DNA of 44,036 nt from Bacteroidota bacterium. Its GTDB lineage: Bacteria; Bacteroidota; Bacteroidia; Chitinophagales; Chitinophagaceae. The translations under genes and the position numbers were made by a program. This document shows, one piece after another, positions 18,058 through 26,487 of the stretch; positions within the stretch are counted from its first letter, which is position 1; each line of letters begins with the position of its first letter. The notes under the pieces are model-generated. The model saw only the letters and a list, made by a program, of their open reading frames with translations, was not told where the DNA came from and did no database searches. The DNA is taken from positions 1 through 44,036 of the forward strand of contig JABDHF010000016.1 of the NCBI GenBank assembly GCA_013285595.1. Direction: 5' to 3'.

Positions 18058-18570
18058 TTATTTAAACCATGAGCTATACATCAGGTAATTGTTGGCTATC
18101 CGCTCTACCTCGCCTTTTTGCAGTTCCGGGCTTATATCTTTCACTTTTTTAGCGGGCACACCGGCATATATGCTACCCGCGGGCACCTGCGTACCTTCCA
18201 GCACCACAGCGCCGGCGGCTATAATACAGTTCTCACCTATTACGGCATTATCCATTACTATAGCGCCCATGCCTATCAGCACATTGTCGGCTACCGTGCA
18301 GCCGTGTACTAATGCATTGTGCCCTATAGATACATTGTTACCAATAATCGTCTTGGTTTTCTGATAGGTGCAATGGATGCAGGCGCCATCCTGTATGTTT
18401 ACCTTATTGCCTATTCTTATACTGTTCACATCGCCACGAACAACAGCATTGAACCATATGCTGCAATCTTCTCCCATTATCACATCGCCTACTACTGTGG
18501 CATTAGGAGCAATAAAGCAGCTATCTGGTATCTGGGGTGAAATTCCTTTTACTGGTAAAATGACTGGCAT
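18058..18570 (-). CDS. Gamma-carbonic-anhydrase-like hexapeptide-repeat protein
   Basis: A 170-residue left-handed beta-helix protein of the gamma-CA/YrdA/PaaY family. Hexapeptide turns run through most of the chain (FIAPNATVVGDVIMGEDCSI, IRIGNKVNIQDG, VLIGMGAIVMDNAVIGENC, IIAAGAVVLEG). The three metal-ligand histidines can be placed at ACIHCTY, SIGHNAL and LVHGCTV. C-terminal AGVPAKKVKD is the common helix start. Members bind Zn or Fe and some hydrate CO2; many have no proven activity, so the call stays at family level. Isolated gene, about 125 bases from thyA on the opposite strand, so the two starts are divergent. Confidence 0.92.
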   Translation of the reverse strand: MPVILPVKGISPQIPDSCFIAPNATVVGDVIMGEDCSIWFNAVVRGDVNSIRIGNKVNIQDGACIHCTYQKTKTIIGNNVSIGHNALVHGCTVADNVLIGMGAIVMDNAVIGENCIIAAGAVVLEGTQVPAGSIYAGVPAKKVKDISPELQKGEVERIANNYLMYSSWFK

Positions 18571-18671
18571 GGTATAAAGTTAAAAGTCAAAAGTGAGGCC
18601 TTTGGGTAAATTGTGTGTAAAAGTAAAGGCTTTGGGCGAGCTGTGATAGCGAGGCGTGCCGATAAATTCTT

Positions 18672-18679
18672 TAATTTTG
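18672..18679 (+). promoter_or_regulatory. Candidate -7 box for thyA-folA
   Basis: TAATTTTG fits TAnnTTTG and lies 16 bases before the thyA ATG at 18696, implying a very short leader. The -33 half is not clear. Confidence 0.5.
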
Positions 18680-18695
18680 GTAAATATTCCAGTTC

Positions 18696-19490
18696 ATGCA
18701 GGCTTATTTAGATCTTCTTCAGCATATTATAGATACAGGCGTAAAAAAGAACGACCGCACCGGCACCGGCACTACAAGCTGCTTTGGTTACCAGATGCGC
18801 TTCGACCTGCAGAAGGGTTTTCCGCTTGTGACTACCAAGAAGCTGCACGTGAAGTCTATTATTTACGAGTTGCTGTGGTTCCTTAAAGGTGATACTAATA
18901 TAGCTTACCTCAAAGAACATGGCGTGCGCATATGGGATGAATGGGCAGATGAAAACGGCGACCTGGGCCCAATATACGGCCACCAGTGGCGCAGCTGGAC
19001 GGGCGCTGATGGCAAAACCTATGACCAGGTAAAAGATGTGCTGCACCAGATAAAAACAAATCCCGACAGCCGCCGCATGATCATCAATGCCTGGAATGTA
19101 GCTGACCTGCCAAAGATGAAGCTTAGCCCCTGCCATGCACTGTTCCAGTTTTATGTGGCGAATGGCAAACTAAGCTGCCAGCTATACCAGCGCAGCGCTG
19201 ATGTATTTCTTGGTGTGCCTTTTAACATTGCATCATACGCGTTGCTTACTATGATGATGGCACAGGTATGCGGTCTTGAATCCGGAGAGTTTGTTCATAC
19301 ATTTGGAGATGTACACTTGTACAACAACCATATAGAGCAGGCCAGGCTGCAGCTTACCCGCACACCGTACCCATTGCCTACTATGCGGATAAACCCAGAG
19401 GTAAAAGACCTGTTTTCATTTACCTACGAAGATTTTACCCTGGAGCATTACGAGCATCATCCGGCAATAAGTGCGCCGGTAGCTGTTTAA
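18696..19490 (+). CDS. thyA: Thymidylate synthase
   Basis: A 264-residue ThyA, the same length as the E. coli enzyme, making dTMP from dUMP with methylene-tetrahydrofolate. The catalytic Cys is Cys146 in [11 protein letters not shown]. Other fixed motifs are RTGTGTTS (phosphate-binding Arg21), [31 protein letters not shown] (contains the dUMP-binding Arg, Ser and Asp) and [12 protein letters not shown]. It is followed by folA after 51 bases, the usual pairing because ThyA turns its cofactor into dihydrofolate, which DHFR reduces again. Confidence 0.98.
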   Translation: MQAYLDLLQHIIDTGVKKNDRTGTGTTSCFGYQMRFDLQKGFPLVTTKKLHVKSIIYELLWFLKGDTNIAYLKEHGVRIWDEWADENGDLGPIYGHQWRSWTGADGKTYDQVKDVLHQIKTNPDSRRMIINAWNVADLPKMKLSPCHALFQFYVANGKLSCQLYQRSADVFLGVPFNIASYALLTMMMAQVCGLESGEFVHTFGDVHLYNNHIEQARLQLTRTPYPLPTMRINPEVKDLFSFTYEDFTLEHYEHHPAISAPVAV

Positions 19491-19541
19491 GTTAAAGCCT
19501 GAAAGTTTCCCGGTTTCATAAAGCCACATACCAAAAGAATT

Positions 19542-20045
19542 ATGATACTATCTTTTATAGTTGCGGTTTCAGATAACAATGCTATTGGCAAACACAATAA
19601 GCTGCCGTGGCATTTGCCTGAAGACCTGAAGTTCTTTAAACGTACCACTATGGGCAAGCCGGTAATCATGGGCAGGAAAACATTTGAGTCGCTCGGCAAG
19701 CACTTGCCGGGCCGGCTGAATATCATATTGTCTGCCAGGAAGGATATGGTGTTGCCCGAAGGTGTTTTGTTGTATGACAATATAAACAGCGCCATAGAGC
19801 GCATGCAACAGGAAAATGTGAACGAGGGATTTATAATAGGCGGCGGACAAATATTTGAGGCTACAATGCCACTGGCAGACCGCATGTATATTACCAGGGT
19901 ACACACCATAATTGAGGGTGCTGATGCGTTCTTCCCCGCTATAGACCATACCCATTGGAAACTTACCGGCAAAGAAATTCATCATGTAGATGACCACCAT
20001 AAATATTCATTCGCCTTTGAACAATACGACCGGATGGAAATGTAG
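19542..20045 (+). CDS. folA: Dihydrofolate reductase
   Basis: A 167-residue type I DHFR, reducing dihydrofolate with NADPH. MILSFIVAVSDNNAIGKHNK and LPWHLPEDLKFFK hold the substrate site, with Asp28 matching the catalytic acid of E. coli Asp27. KPVIMGRKTFESLG and LPGRLNIILS are the NADPH motifs, and EGFIIGGGQIFEATMPLADR is the conserved GG loop. Second gene of the thyA-folA pair; a 170-residue gene follows 33 bases later on the same strand. Confidence 0.97.
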   Translation: MILSFIVAVSDNNAIGKHNKLPWHLPEDLKFFKRTTMGKPVIMGRKTFESLGKHLPGRLNIILSARKDMVLPEGVLLYDNINSAIERMQQENVNEGFIIGGGQIFEATMPLADRMYITRVHTIIEGADAFFPAIDHTHWKLTGKEIHHVDDHHKYSFAFEQYDRMEM

Positions 20046-20078
20046 ACTCATTAAACGCTTTCATACCCGCAGCTAATA

Positions 20079-20591
20079 ATGACCCTACATGCTTTTGCAG
20101 AATACCTGAAATACAAATGGCGCGCTAAAAACCGACATGGCATCCACTCACCATTTGTTTATGATCTTATAGACCATGTGCTGCTGGATAAAGGTGGGAT
20201 AGCTGCTGCCAGTATCATTAAATCTCCTGGCCTTGCGCTGGCTTATGAAAACCTGGTAAGCCGCATAGCCGCTTATTATCACTATAAAAGGATAGTAGTA
20301 TTACCGGTAGCAGATGAACAGCCCATGCCTCAACAAGCGGATCTTATATTGCTGGGCGAGGTTGCACCTGCTCAATGGCTGCAATTGATGGATAAGTACT
20401 GCGAGGTACTAACAAATGACGGTGCTGTAATAGTATCGCACATTCATAAAACTAAAGAACATTCCCTTGCGTGGAAAAAAATATGTGCACATAATAATGT
20501 GCGCATGAGTATTGACCTGTACGGGATAGGATTGTTGTTCTTTAAAAAGGAATTTAAAGAACAACAACATTTTATCCTAAAGTATTATTAA
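20079..20591 (+). CDS. Reduced methyltransferase-family protein lacking the SAM-binding core
   Basis: A 170-residue protein. Its N-terminus (AEYLKYKWRAKNRHGIHSPF, then VYDLIDHVL) and C-terminus (WKKICAHNNVRMSIDLYGIG, then LLFFKKEFKEQQHFIL) match the ends of a Bacteroidota class I SAM methyltransferase-like family that normally has about 250-270 residues and carries an ELGTSLG-type SAM loop in the middle. Here the middle is about 90 residues shorter and I find no GxGxG or DxxH core; instead there is RIVVLPVADEQPMPQQADLI. The product has probably lost methyl transfer. It may be co-transcribed with thyA-folA. Its TAA shares bases with the stop of the convergent gene at 20588-20767. Confidence 0.7.
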   Translation: MTLHAFAEYLKYKWRAKNRHGIHSPFVYDLIDHVLLDKGGIAAASIIKSPGLALAYENLVSRIAAYYHYKRIVVLPVADEQPMPQQADLILLGEVAPAQWLQLMDKYCEVLTNDGAVIVSHIHKTKEHSLAWKKICAHNNVRMSIDLYGIGLLFFKKEFKEQQHFILKYY

Positions 20592-20767
20592 GGCATGAAT
20601 GAGTTGCTGCTATCACTGTTGCCGCCGGAGAAGAAATTATCTACAAAGCCGCTGAACATTGGCGGCACCTTGGCAGAAATGAACTCTTTCATTACAGCTA
20701 TTGCTTTTGTGGCCTGCTCATCTGTAAGGCCAGCTCTTTCTTTTAGTTGTGCTATGATCTCTTCCAT
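20588..20767 (-). CDS. Small protein of unknown function, 59 residues
   Basis: Found by direct translation. It starts MEEIIAQLKERAGLTDEQAT with an amphipathic helix pattern, continues KAIAVMKEFISAKVPPMFSG and ends with a Gly/Ser/Asn-rich tail (FFSGGNSDSSNSFMP). The helix pair followed by a PPMFSGFVDNFF motif resembles small DUF937/DUF2780-type helical proteins of Bacteroidota, though I do not claim membership. It sits 20 bases downstream of clpX on the same strand and is likely cotranscribed with it. Its stop overlaps the convergent upstream gene. Confidence 0.65.
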   Translation of the reverse strand: MEEIIAQLKERAGLTDEQATKAIAVMKEFISAKVPPMFSGFVDNFFSGGNSDSSNSFMP

Positions 20768-20787
20768 ATAATAAAGTTTTAAGTATT

Positions 20788-22035
20788 TTATGCAGCTTTC
20801 ATGTGCTCCAGCTTGGCGTGCTCTACCATTTGCTGTGCATAATCGAGCGTTAAGTGGAAAGTACCGTCGTGTTTTTCAGATGGCAGGTCGAACATGGCAT
20901 CTGTGAGTATCATTTCACAGATCGCCCGTAGGCCTCTGCCGCCTAGTTTATACTGCACCGCTTTTTGCACCATATAATTGAGCGCTTCGTCTTCAACGGT
21001 TAACTTAATACCTTCGAATTCAAACAGCCTGGTGTACTGCTTTATAAGCGCATTCTTTGGCTCCGTGAGTATCAGTTTCAGTGAGGCTTCGTCGAGTGGG
21101 TTCAGGTAAGTAACCACTGGCAAACGGCCCAGCAATTCAGGTATCAGGCCAAAGGTGCGCAAGTCCTGTGCATTTACATATTGCAGCAGGTTAGCCCTAT
21201 CGAGGTCTTTGGTAGCTTTAATAGCATTGTAACCTATGGATGATGTTTGTATCCTGCGGGCTATCATTTTGTCTATTCCTTCAAAGGCGCCGCCACAGAT
21301 AAACAGTATATTCTGGGTGTTTACTTTTATCATCTTTTGCTCCGGATGCTTTCTGCCGCCTTGTGGTGGCACCATTACCTCAGAGCCTTCCAGTAGCTTC
21401 AGCATAGCCTGCTGCACGCCTTCGCCACTTACATCGCGGGTTATAGATGGGTTGTCGCTTTTACGGCCTATTTTATCCAGCTCGTCTATGTATACGATAC
21501 CACGCTCAGCAGCCGGCACATCGTAATTGCTAGCCTGCAATAAGCGCGATAATATGCTCTCCACATCTTCACCTACATAGCCAGCTTCGGTAAACACGGT
21601 AGCATCAACAATAGCAAATGGAACCTGCAATAAGCGGGCGATGGTCTTAGCCAGCAGGGTCTTGCCCGTACCGGTTTCGCCCACCATCATTATGTTCGAT
21701 TTTTCGATCTCCACATCGTCTTGCGGCGGCATGGTAAGGCGCTTGTAGTGGTTGTATATGGCTACAGACAGTACCTTCTTAGCATCGTTCTGGCCTATTA
21801 CGTACTGATCGAGAAATGCCTTGATCTCGCGCGGTTTGTAGTTCTTGTTTTTCTGAAGTTCAGGTTTGGGCTCTTCCTTTTTTTGCTTTTCTCCGCTCGT
21901 TGCTTCGGTAAGCAGCGAATGGGCATTTTCTATGCATTGGTCGCAAATATTACCTTTTATGCCTGTGAAAAGGATATTTACCTCACTCTCACTGCGGTCG
22001 CAAAAGGAACACTTCTTTTCAGATATTTTTGCCAT
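20788..22035 (-). CDS. clpX: ClpX, ATP-dependent Clp protease unfoldase subunit
   Basis: The frame is open from 22101, but [16 protein letters not shown] at 22035 is the family start, giving 415 residues. The zinc-binding domain has Cys9, Cys12, Cys31 and Cys34. The AAA+ domain has Walker A GETGTGKT (119-126), Walker [12 protein letters not shown], and the pore loop GYVGEDV. The ClpP-contacting IGF-type loop is not spelled out clearly here. ClpX unfolds and feeds tagged proteins, including those with the tmRNA tag encoded by ssrA at 37.3 kb. A TACCTTTG box precedes it. clpP is not next to it in this window. Confidence 0.97.
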   Translation of the reverse strand: MAKISEKKCSFCDRSESEVNILFTGIKGNICDQCIENAHSLLTEATSGEKQKKEEPKPELQKNKNYKPREIKAFLDQYVIGQNDAKKVLSVAIYNHYKRLTMPPQDDVEIEKSNIMMVGETGTGKTLLAKTIARLLQVPFAIVDATVFTEAGYVGEDVESILSRLLQASNYDVPAAERGIVYIDELDKIGRKSDNPSITRDVSGEGVQQAMLKLLEGSEVMVPPQGGRKHPEQKMIKVNTQNILFICGGAFEGIDKMIARRIQTSSIGYNAIKATKDLDRANLLQYVNAQDLRTFGLIPELLGRLPVVTYLNPLDEASLKLILTEPKNALIKQYTRLFEFEGIKLTVEDEALNYMVQKAVQYKLGGRGLRAICEMILTDAMFDLPSEKHDGTFHLTLDYAQQMVEHAKLEHMKAA

Positions 22036-22063
22036 TACTTTATTCCAAATATTATTTGAGCTG

Positions 22064-22071
22064 CAAAGGTA
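22064..22071 (-). promoter_or_regulatory. Candidate -7 box for clpX
   Basis: On the minus strand TACCTTTG fits TAnnTTTG, 28 bases before the chosen ATG at 22035. Its position inside the longer open frame also argues against a start at 22101. Confidence 0.5.
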
Positions 22072-22125
22072 CGGAAAACAAGCCGACCATTGCGTGAGCA
22101 AGGAGTAACCTAGAATACGAAATTT

Positions 22126-22920
22126 CTACTGGCCCATAGCCATAGTGCGCTGGCCTTCAGCGTGCCTGAAGAAGTAACCGGCCTGCAAGCCAACGCTGGT
22201 AGAGGTTATTTTACTGTTGTTGCTGTTGTCGGGGCTGAGGTTGGCCAGGCCTAGCTGGTACCTTGCCCTGAAAAACAAGCCATTTTTAAGCTGGTAGCCC
22301 ACGTTTGCGCCCACGCCATAGTCTAGTGGCGCTATAAAGTCGTTTTTGTTTGTTCCCACCTTTATATCTGTAGGATAGATGGATGATGTAGTATTGCTGT
22401 TACTGCCCGCGAAATTATACCCCAGGAAGCCGCCTAAACCAAAGAAGAACCTGTTGCCGCGTGCATTACCAAGTTTATACAGGATATTGATGGGTAGCTC
22501 GCCGGAATATACGTATACGTGCTCGGGGATGTAATTATTGTAAGTAAGATTAGTACCATTAACTACAGCAAAGAGGCCTGGCTCAAGAAACAAATGCCGT
22601 GATAGAGCTATATCCAGAACGCCACCAAACCTGCCCGCCACGGTAAACGTATTATCATAATTATAGCCAGGTTGAGAGAAATAATAGTTAGCGGCATTAG
22701 CGCCTATCTCCAGTGCAAAAAGGCAACCAGGGCCTTTATCGTTAGGCGACTTAGGCGTAGACTTTGTGCTGTCATCATCATAGTCGTCAGAGAAAATAGC
22801 CAAAGAGGTACTTTCCTGATCTGTGTGTTTATGCTTTTGCGCCATTGCAACATGCGAACAACCCAGGATCATTAACATAACCATTAGGCTACTTTTGCCA
22901 TAAATTATTAACTTCTTCAT
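22126..22920 (-). CDS. Outer-membrane beta-barrel (porin-family) protein
   Basis: A 264-residue protein with N-terminal signal (MKKLIIYGKSSLMVMLMILG, then CSHVAMAQ). It could be cleaved at AMA-Q by signal peptidase I, or lipidated at Cys21. Residues 30-70 are a hydrophilic linker with Asp/Ser repeats (FSDDYDDDSTKSTPKSPND). From 70 onward alternating barrel strands run to the C-terminus: LFALEIGANAANYYF, LFLEPGLFAVVNG, RFFFGLGGFLGYNF, YGVGANVGYQLKNGLFFRAR, STSVGLQAGYFF. This is the pattern of the PorT/outer-membrane beta-barrel families of Bacteroidota. Monocistronic between clpX and the ferritin-like genes. Function unknown. Confidence 0.8.
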   Translation of the reverse strand: MKKLIIYGKSSLMVMLMILGCSHVAMAQKHKHTDQESTSLAIFSDDYDDDSTKSTPKSPNDKGPGCLFALEIGANAANYYFSQPGYNYDNTFTVAGRFGGVLDIALSRHLFLEPGLFAVVNGTNLTYNNYIPEHVYVYSGELPINILYKLGNARGNRFFFGLGGFLGYNFAGSNSNTTSSIYPTDIKVGTNKNDFIAPLDYGVGANVGYQLKNGLFFRARYQLGLANLSPDNSNNSKITSTSVGLQAGYFFRHAEGQRTMAMGQ

Positions 22921-22990
22921 AACGATTGCAATAATATTGCTTTTTATTTAGTTTATCTAATTTATAGCTTAAAAACTGCTCTAAAAATGA

Positions 22991-23018
22991 AGAGGCCGCC
23001 TTATAAAAGGCAGCCTCT
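22991..23018 (-). terminator. Candidate terminator after the ferritin-like gene pair
   Basis: Hairpin with arms AGAGGCCGCCTT and AAGGCAGCCTCT (one mismatch) around a 4-base loop, 23 bases beyond the end of the minus-strand gene at 23042. The trailing T run on the minus strand is short (CATTTTTAG), so efficiency may be moderate. Confidence 0.55.
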
Positions 23019-23041
23019 CTATAAGAGAAACACACAAAATG

Positions 23042-23905
23042 CTATGGCCTGATGAACGGTGTAACTATCGTTACGATCTGATCTTTGGTCAATGGCTCGT
23101 CAAATGCTTCGGTAGCTGCATTTGTAGAAACATTACCGCTAACACCGCTAAGCGTAGTTATTACCACGCCGCCCTGGGTAGTGTTATCTTCCCCATTGTA
23201 GCTGCCTTGTGCCGGTGCAGCAGGCGCTGTGTTGCCGGTTATCCATGGCTTATTAGCCGTGGCTCCCGCCAGCCTGCGGATATTCCGCACATGAGCTGCG
23301 TGGCGTGCCTCAACAGAGTGTATCTGTAAGGCATCGGTAAGCACATCAAGGTTGCTTTGCAGGTTTGCCGCCTGGCCTTTGTATGCCCTGACGCCGGTAT
23401 CTTCAAATGTTTGTGATACAGCGAGGAATGTGGCATAGTTACTGGCAATATCAGCAAAAGTGCCGCCAGCCGTGAAGTCGTAAGACGCAGGGCTTATGGG
23501 ACTGCCGGTAACAGGGTCTCCACCCGAGTAATGCGTTGGCGTATAAACAGTACCGCCTGAAGCCTGTATGGCTTTACGCAGGAAGTTTACGTGCGCCAGC
23601 TCGTGCGCTTCAATAGTAGCAAATGCAGCGGCATCGCCGCCTGCTATAAGGCCTGATACAAGATTGTACTGGTGGTAGAAATTGAATTCGATATACTCCA
23701 ACTCTAACGCAAAGTTGAGCGTATCCAGTACTACGTCGGTTACCTTACCGTATGCTTTTTTGAACATAGAGCCCAGCGCCAGTGGCAGAGCAGCTACGGC
23801 AACCTTTGCACCAAAGCTTTTAAGTATCTCGCGGCGCGGGCTGAGCTTTTCATAAACTTCAGGGTCGGCCTTTTGTATTTCGTCTATTATGAATTTAAGA
23901 TCCAT
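23042..23905 (-). CDS. Ferritin-like domain protein (second of a pair)
   Basis: A 287-residue protein. Residues 23-45 (LSPRREILKSFGAKVAVAAL) look like an exported N-region with twin arginines, suggesting Tat export but not certain. The ferritin-like bundle follows: LNFALELEYIEFNFYHQYNL (helix with two Glu and a His), TIEAHELAHVNFLRKAI (the E-x2-H pattern typical of di-iron or degenerate sites), FEDTGVRAYKG and IHSVEARHAAHVRNI. This is the PF13668-type ferritin-like family often called desiccation-related. It follows its homologue by 27 bases, so the two form an operon. Iron binding is plausible from Glu/His, not shown. Confidence 0.85.
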   Translation of the reverse strand: MDLKFIIDEIQKADPEVYEKLSPRREILKSFGAKVAVAALPLALGSMFKKAYGKVTDVVLDTLNFALELEYIEFNFYHQYNLVSGLIAGGDAAAFATIEAHELAHVNFLRKAIQASGGTVYTPTHYSGGDPVTGSPISPASYDFTAGGTFADIASNYATFLAVSQTFEDTGVRAYKGQAANLQSNLDVLTDALQIHSVEARHAAHVRNIRRLAGATANKPWITGNTAPAAPAQGSYNGEDNTTQGGVVITTLSGVSGNVSTNAATEAFDEPLTKDQIVTIVTPFIRP

Positions 23906-23932
23906 GGTTTTTTAGTTTTTTAATAGTGAGGA

Positions 23933-24631
23933 TTATTTAGGCAGGTTGCTGGCGTCGATCTTGGTAGAAATGTAAGTGCCTGCAGTAGCCAGTACGGTAG
24001 CAGGGGATTTTTCCACATCGAGTCCGTCGTTATTGATAACATCGGAGCCTGCAAATGAATTACCTGTAAGCAAGTCCCGGATATAAGCAGCATGGCGGGC
24101 TTCTACCGAAACTATCTTACCGGCAAGCAGCAAATAATCAGGGCTTTTAATAAGGCGGCCTGCACCATTGTATGCAGCTACGCCCAGGTCTTCAAAAGCT
24201 TTAGCCGTGCCTAGTACACTTGCCCGGCTGCTGAAATCTATTGAGGAGAAGTTTACAGTGAGCGCACCTATAGCGCTTGTTCCCAGCGCTGTTTTAAAGA
24301 ATTCGCGATGCGCTACTTCATGGTCGCGGATGTCGGTAAGCAATGCTATTTCATCGCTGGTAATTCCGGTGTATTGCGAACTGATAACGTGCGTATAGAA
24401 CGCAGCTTCCAGCTGCTCAAGCGCATAAGCATAGTTAAGAATGCCTATATCGCCACTGCCCAGGTTTACACCAGCACTGGTATTATTGTTGTTATCTTTG
24501 TGGCAGGCCGAAAGTATCATACCTACGCCGGCAACACCACCCGCAAGCTTGAAAAACCGCCTGCGCGAAAGATTAGATACCGTTCCCTCCTCTGCTAAAA
24601 GAGAAGGCCCTGTTGCATTCTGTGTTTTCAT
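23933..24631 (-). CDS. Ferritin-like domain lipoprotein (first of a pair, Tat signal)
   Basis: The frame opens at 24715 but MKTQNATGPSLLAEEGTV at 24631 is the sensible start (232 residues), because the extra part would run through the hairpin at 24652-24697. The N-terminus has SRRRFFKLAGGVAGVGMILS followed by a Cys: a Tat motif joined to a lipobox. The domain has YALEQLEAAFYTHV, IRDHEVAHREFFK, FEDLGVAAYNGAG and VSVEARHAAYIRDLL, matching the downstream gene position by position. Both copies keep the Glu and His residues of the four-helix bundle. Periplasmic. Possibly iron storage or peroxide protection, by analogy only. Confidence 0.85.
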   Translation of the reverse strand: MKTQNATGPSLLAEEGTVSNLSRRRFFKLAGGVAGVGMILSACHKDNNNNTSAGVNLGSGDIGILNYAYALEQLEAAFYTHVISSQYTGITSDEIALLTDIRDHEVAHREFFKTALGTSAIGALTVNFSSIDFSSRASVLGTAKAFEDLGVAAYNGAGRLIKSPDYLLLAGKIVSVEARHAAYIRDLLTGNSFAGSDVINNDGLDVEKSPATVLATAGTYISTKIDASNLPK

Positions 24632-24651
24632 AATGATTGTTTTAAGTTTTA

Positions 24652-24697
24652 AAAAAAGAGCCTCGGTGCTTTGTACAAAAGCATGTACGAGCCTCTT
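24652..24697 (-). terminator. Hairpin with T run between mreD and the ferritin-like genes
   Basis: Read on the minus strand: AAAAGAGGCTCG, an inner stem with GTAC loop, then CGAGGCTCTTTTTTT. This has the form of an intrinsic terminator (one mismatch in the outer stem). It lies 223 bases after the mreD stop and only 21 bases before the ferritin start, so it either ends mreBCD transcription or sits in the ferritin leader as an attenuator. Confidence 0.6.
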
Positions 24698-24919
24698 TTG
24701 TAAAAAGATTGCCATTCAGGAAAATAAATTGAGGCGGGATTGGATTCCTTTTTTTAATAAATCAGGTACCATCTTTTACAGGATGGGTAATAGAATCACG
24801 CTCAGCAGGTTACGGCCAAACGGTGACAAATGATGCGGGCTCTAAAAATATTTTTCGATAGAAAAAAATATTTGGATGATAGCCGGTAACCCAGCTTTAC
24901 GTATGAAGATGAGGTGTAA

Positions 24920-25465
24920 TTATCCCCTGAACGACCCCTGCCTCGTAAACAGCAGCAGGTAAACGATGATGAACAGCATGGAGGTAACAGCTGATGCGGC
25001 TACCTTTAAGAGCAGGAACCCAATGTTGGACACGCTCCACAACTCTATAGAGAAGTACATGAGATGGTGCAGCAAGATCAGGAACAGGCTGTAGACGAGG
25101 AACGGCATCCAACCCATATTTTTAATAGAAGGGTTTTGCCCTGCATACTCTGATAAGTTGCGGGGCAGCAACGCGTTAAGCACGTTTGTGCGCAGGTAGG
25201 CTATAAGCACCGTGGCAAAAGCATGCATGCCAGCGGTATTCATAAATGAGTCGACAGTAAGGCCGGTGATGAACCCGAGAAAGAGGAGTGCCCACACCGG
25301 AGTTTCGAATGGCAAAAGCAGCACAAACAGCGGGTAAACATAAGGTATGAATATAGGGAAGCCGTTAGGCTCATTCCACCAGCGGAGCGTGATCTTATTT
25401 AAGATCAGCACCTGCAGCATGATAATGATACAGAACCGTAAGATATTTTTTATATAAACGTTCAT
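24920..25465 (-). CDS. mreD: Rod-shape-determining protein MreD
   Basis: A 181-residue membrane protein with five to six hydrophobic segments. It begins MNVYIKNILRFCIIIMLQVL, then LNKITLRWWNEPNGFPIFIP, the usual MreD N-terminus (a Leu/Ile-rich helix and a loop with aromatic residues). PFETPVWALLFLGFITGLTV followed by DSFMNTAGMHAF is the conserved D-x5-G-x-H-A-F segment of Bacteroidota MreD. Third gene of mreB-mreC-mreD; it starts 28 bases after mreC. Part of the elongasome that guides cell-wall synthesis. mrdA (PBP2) and rodA, often next in Bacteroidota, are not downstream here. Confidence 0.92.
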   Translation of the reverse strand: MNVYIKNILRFCIIIMLQVLILNKITLRWWNEPNGFPIFIPYVYPLFVLLLPFETPVWALLFLGFITGLTVDSFMNTAGMHAFATVLIAYLRTNVLNALLPRNLSEYAGQNPSIKNMGWMPFLVYSLFLILLHHLMYFSIELWSVSNIGFLLLKVAASAVTSMLFIIVYLLLFTRQGSFRG

Positions 25466-25493
25466 TGCTCTCTATAAATCTACTTCTTCAACT

Positions 25494-26354
25494 TTATTTT
25501 TTTGCTGATGAATCTTCAAGTTGCTTTTTTTCGCCGGCCATTTTGTTTTCTACCACATATACATACTGCAGGCTATGAAAATTTGTTGACGACCGCAGCA
25601 ATATCAGCTGCATGGCATTCTTCTTTATTATCTCTGTTTTTATCACAGTGCCTATCATCACATCTGGCGGAAAGTAAAGGGAATAGTTATTGGTATACAC
25701 GGTGTCACCTTTCTTCACGGTCACCTGCTGCGGCACATCTACAAGGGTAAGTATATCGGGGCTCTTTTCGTCCCAGACTACAAAGCCGTTGGTACCGCCT
25801 TTCAGTTTTGCGCTTACTTTAAGCTTTGTGCTAAGTATTGACAGCAGGCTTGAGAAATGGGCAGATACATGCTCTATGCGGCCTACTATACCGGTGCCTG
25901 ATATTACCGCCAGGCCTTTATAAATACCGTCACTTGAACCGCGGTTTATGGTAATATAATTGTCACTGGCGTTGGTAGAGTTATTAATAACGCGGGCGGT
26001 ACGATAAACGTAGTCCGCATACCTGACTATGTGCGATGTGGTATCAAGCGGGGCTATTTTCGCATGTACCAGGCTATCCTTGAGTGTGTCTACACTACTA
26101 TGCGCCAGGTCCAGCTTTTTCCGGAGCATTGCATTTTCATCTATCAGGCTGTCGTTCATTCTCCTCAGCCCGAAGTAGTAAACTACATCGCTCTGCTTTT
26201 TATAGATAATGCCTGACACGGTGTTTGCTGAGCTGATTATGTCATTGCCCTGCATAGTATTAGTGTGCTCAATAAGTATCACGCACACTATCTCTAACCC
26301 AAGAAAAAGGATAAGATTAAAAAAGCGGCGTATGAAAAATATGAAATTGCGCAC
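25494..26354 (-). CDS. mreC: Rod-shape-determining protein MreC
   Basis: A 286-residue bitopic protein: one N-terminal membrane helix (LILFLGLEIVCVILIEH), a coiled-coil region about residues 60-110 with LIDENAMLRKKLDLAHSSVD, and beta-barrel domains from about 125 with NYITINRGSSDGIYKGLAVI and GTGIVGRIEHVS, the hallmark of MreC. The extreme C-terminus is Lys/Ser rich. It forms a periplasmic scaffold between MreB and PBP2. It is separated from mreB by 167 bases that contain unusual repeats, rather than the tight spacing seen to mreD. Confidence 0.95.
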   Translation of the reverse strand: MRNFIFFIRRFFNLILFLGLEIVCVILIEHTNTMQGNDIISSANTVSGIIYKKQSDVVYYFGLRRMNDSLIDENAMLRKKLDLAHSSVDTLKDSLVHAKIAPLDTTSHIVRYADYVYRTARVINNSTNASDNYITINRGSSDGIYKGLAVISGTGIVGRIEHVSAHFSSLLSILSTKLKVSAKLKGGTNGFVVWDEKSPDILTLVDVPQQVTVKKGDTVYTNNYSLYFPPDVMIGTVIKTEIIKKNAMQLILLRSSTNFHSLQYVYVVENKMAGEKKQLEDSSAKK

Positions 26355-26360
26355 TTCTCA

Positions 26361-26397
26361 GGAATTAGTAATTTGGACTTGGTAATTGGGATTATTT
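26361..26397. repeat. GGAATTN heptamer repeats, arm A (mreB-mreC spacer)
   Basis: Five degenerate seven-base units (GGAATTA, GTAATTT, GGACTTG, GTAATTG, GGATTA) in the plus orientation. Together with arm B at 26484-26521 in the opposite orientation they form a long imperfect inverted repeat around about 86 bases. Confidence 0.7.
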
Positions 26398-26487
26398 TCC
26401 AGGAATATAAATCTCAATCATCTCGTGGTTCTCCATAATGGTTTTAAATAGGATTAACAATTTTTCGATTGGATCTGTTAACTTCCA
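26392..26487 (-). other. Unexplained peptide-like remnant between the heptamer arms
   Basis: On the minus strand an open stretch without an early start reads DWKLTDPIEKLLILFKTI, then MENHEMIEIYIPGK and TAA at 26392. The only ATG (26436) would give 14 residues. The helix-like sequence looks like the tail of a real protein, so this may be a decayed gene end carried with the repeats. I do not recognise it. Confidence 0.3.
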
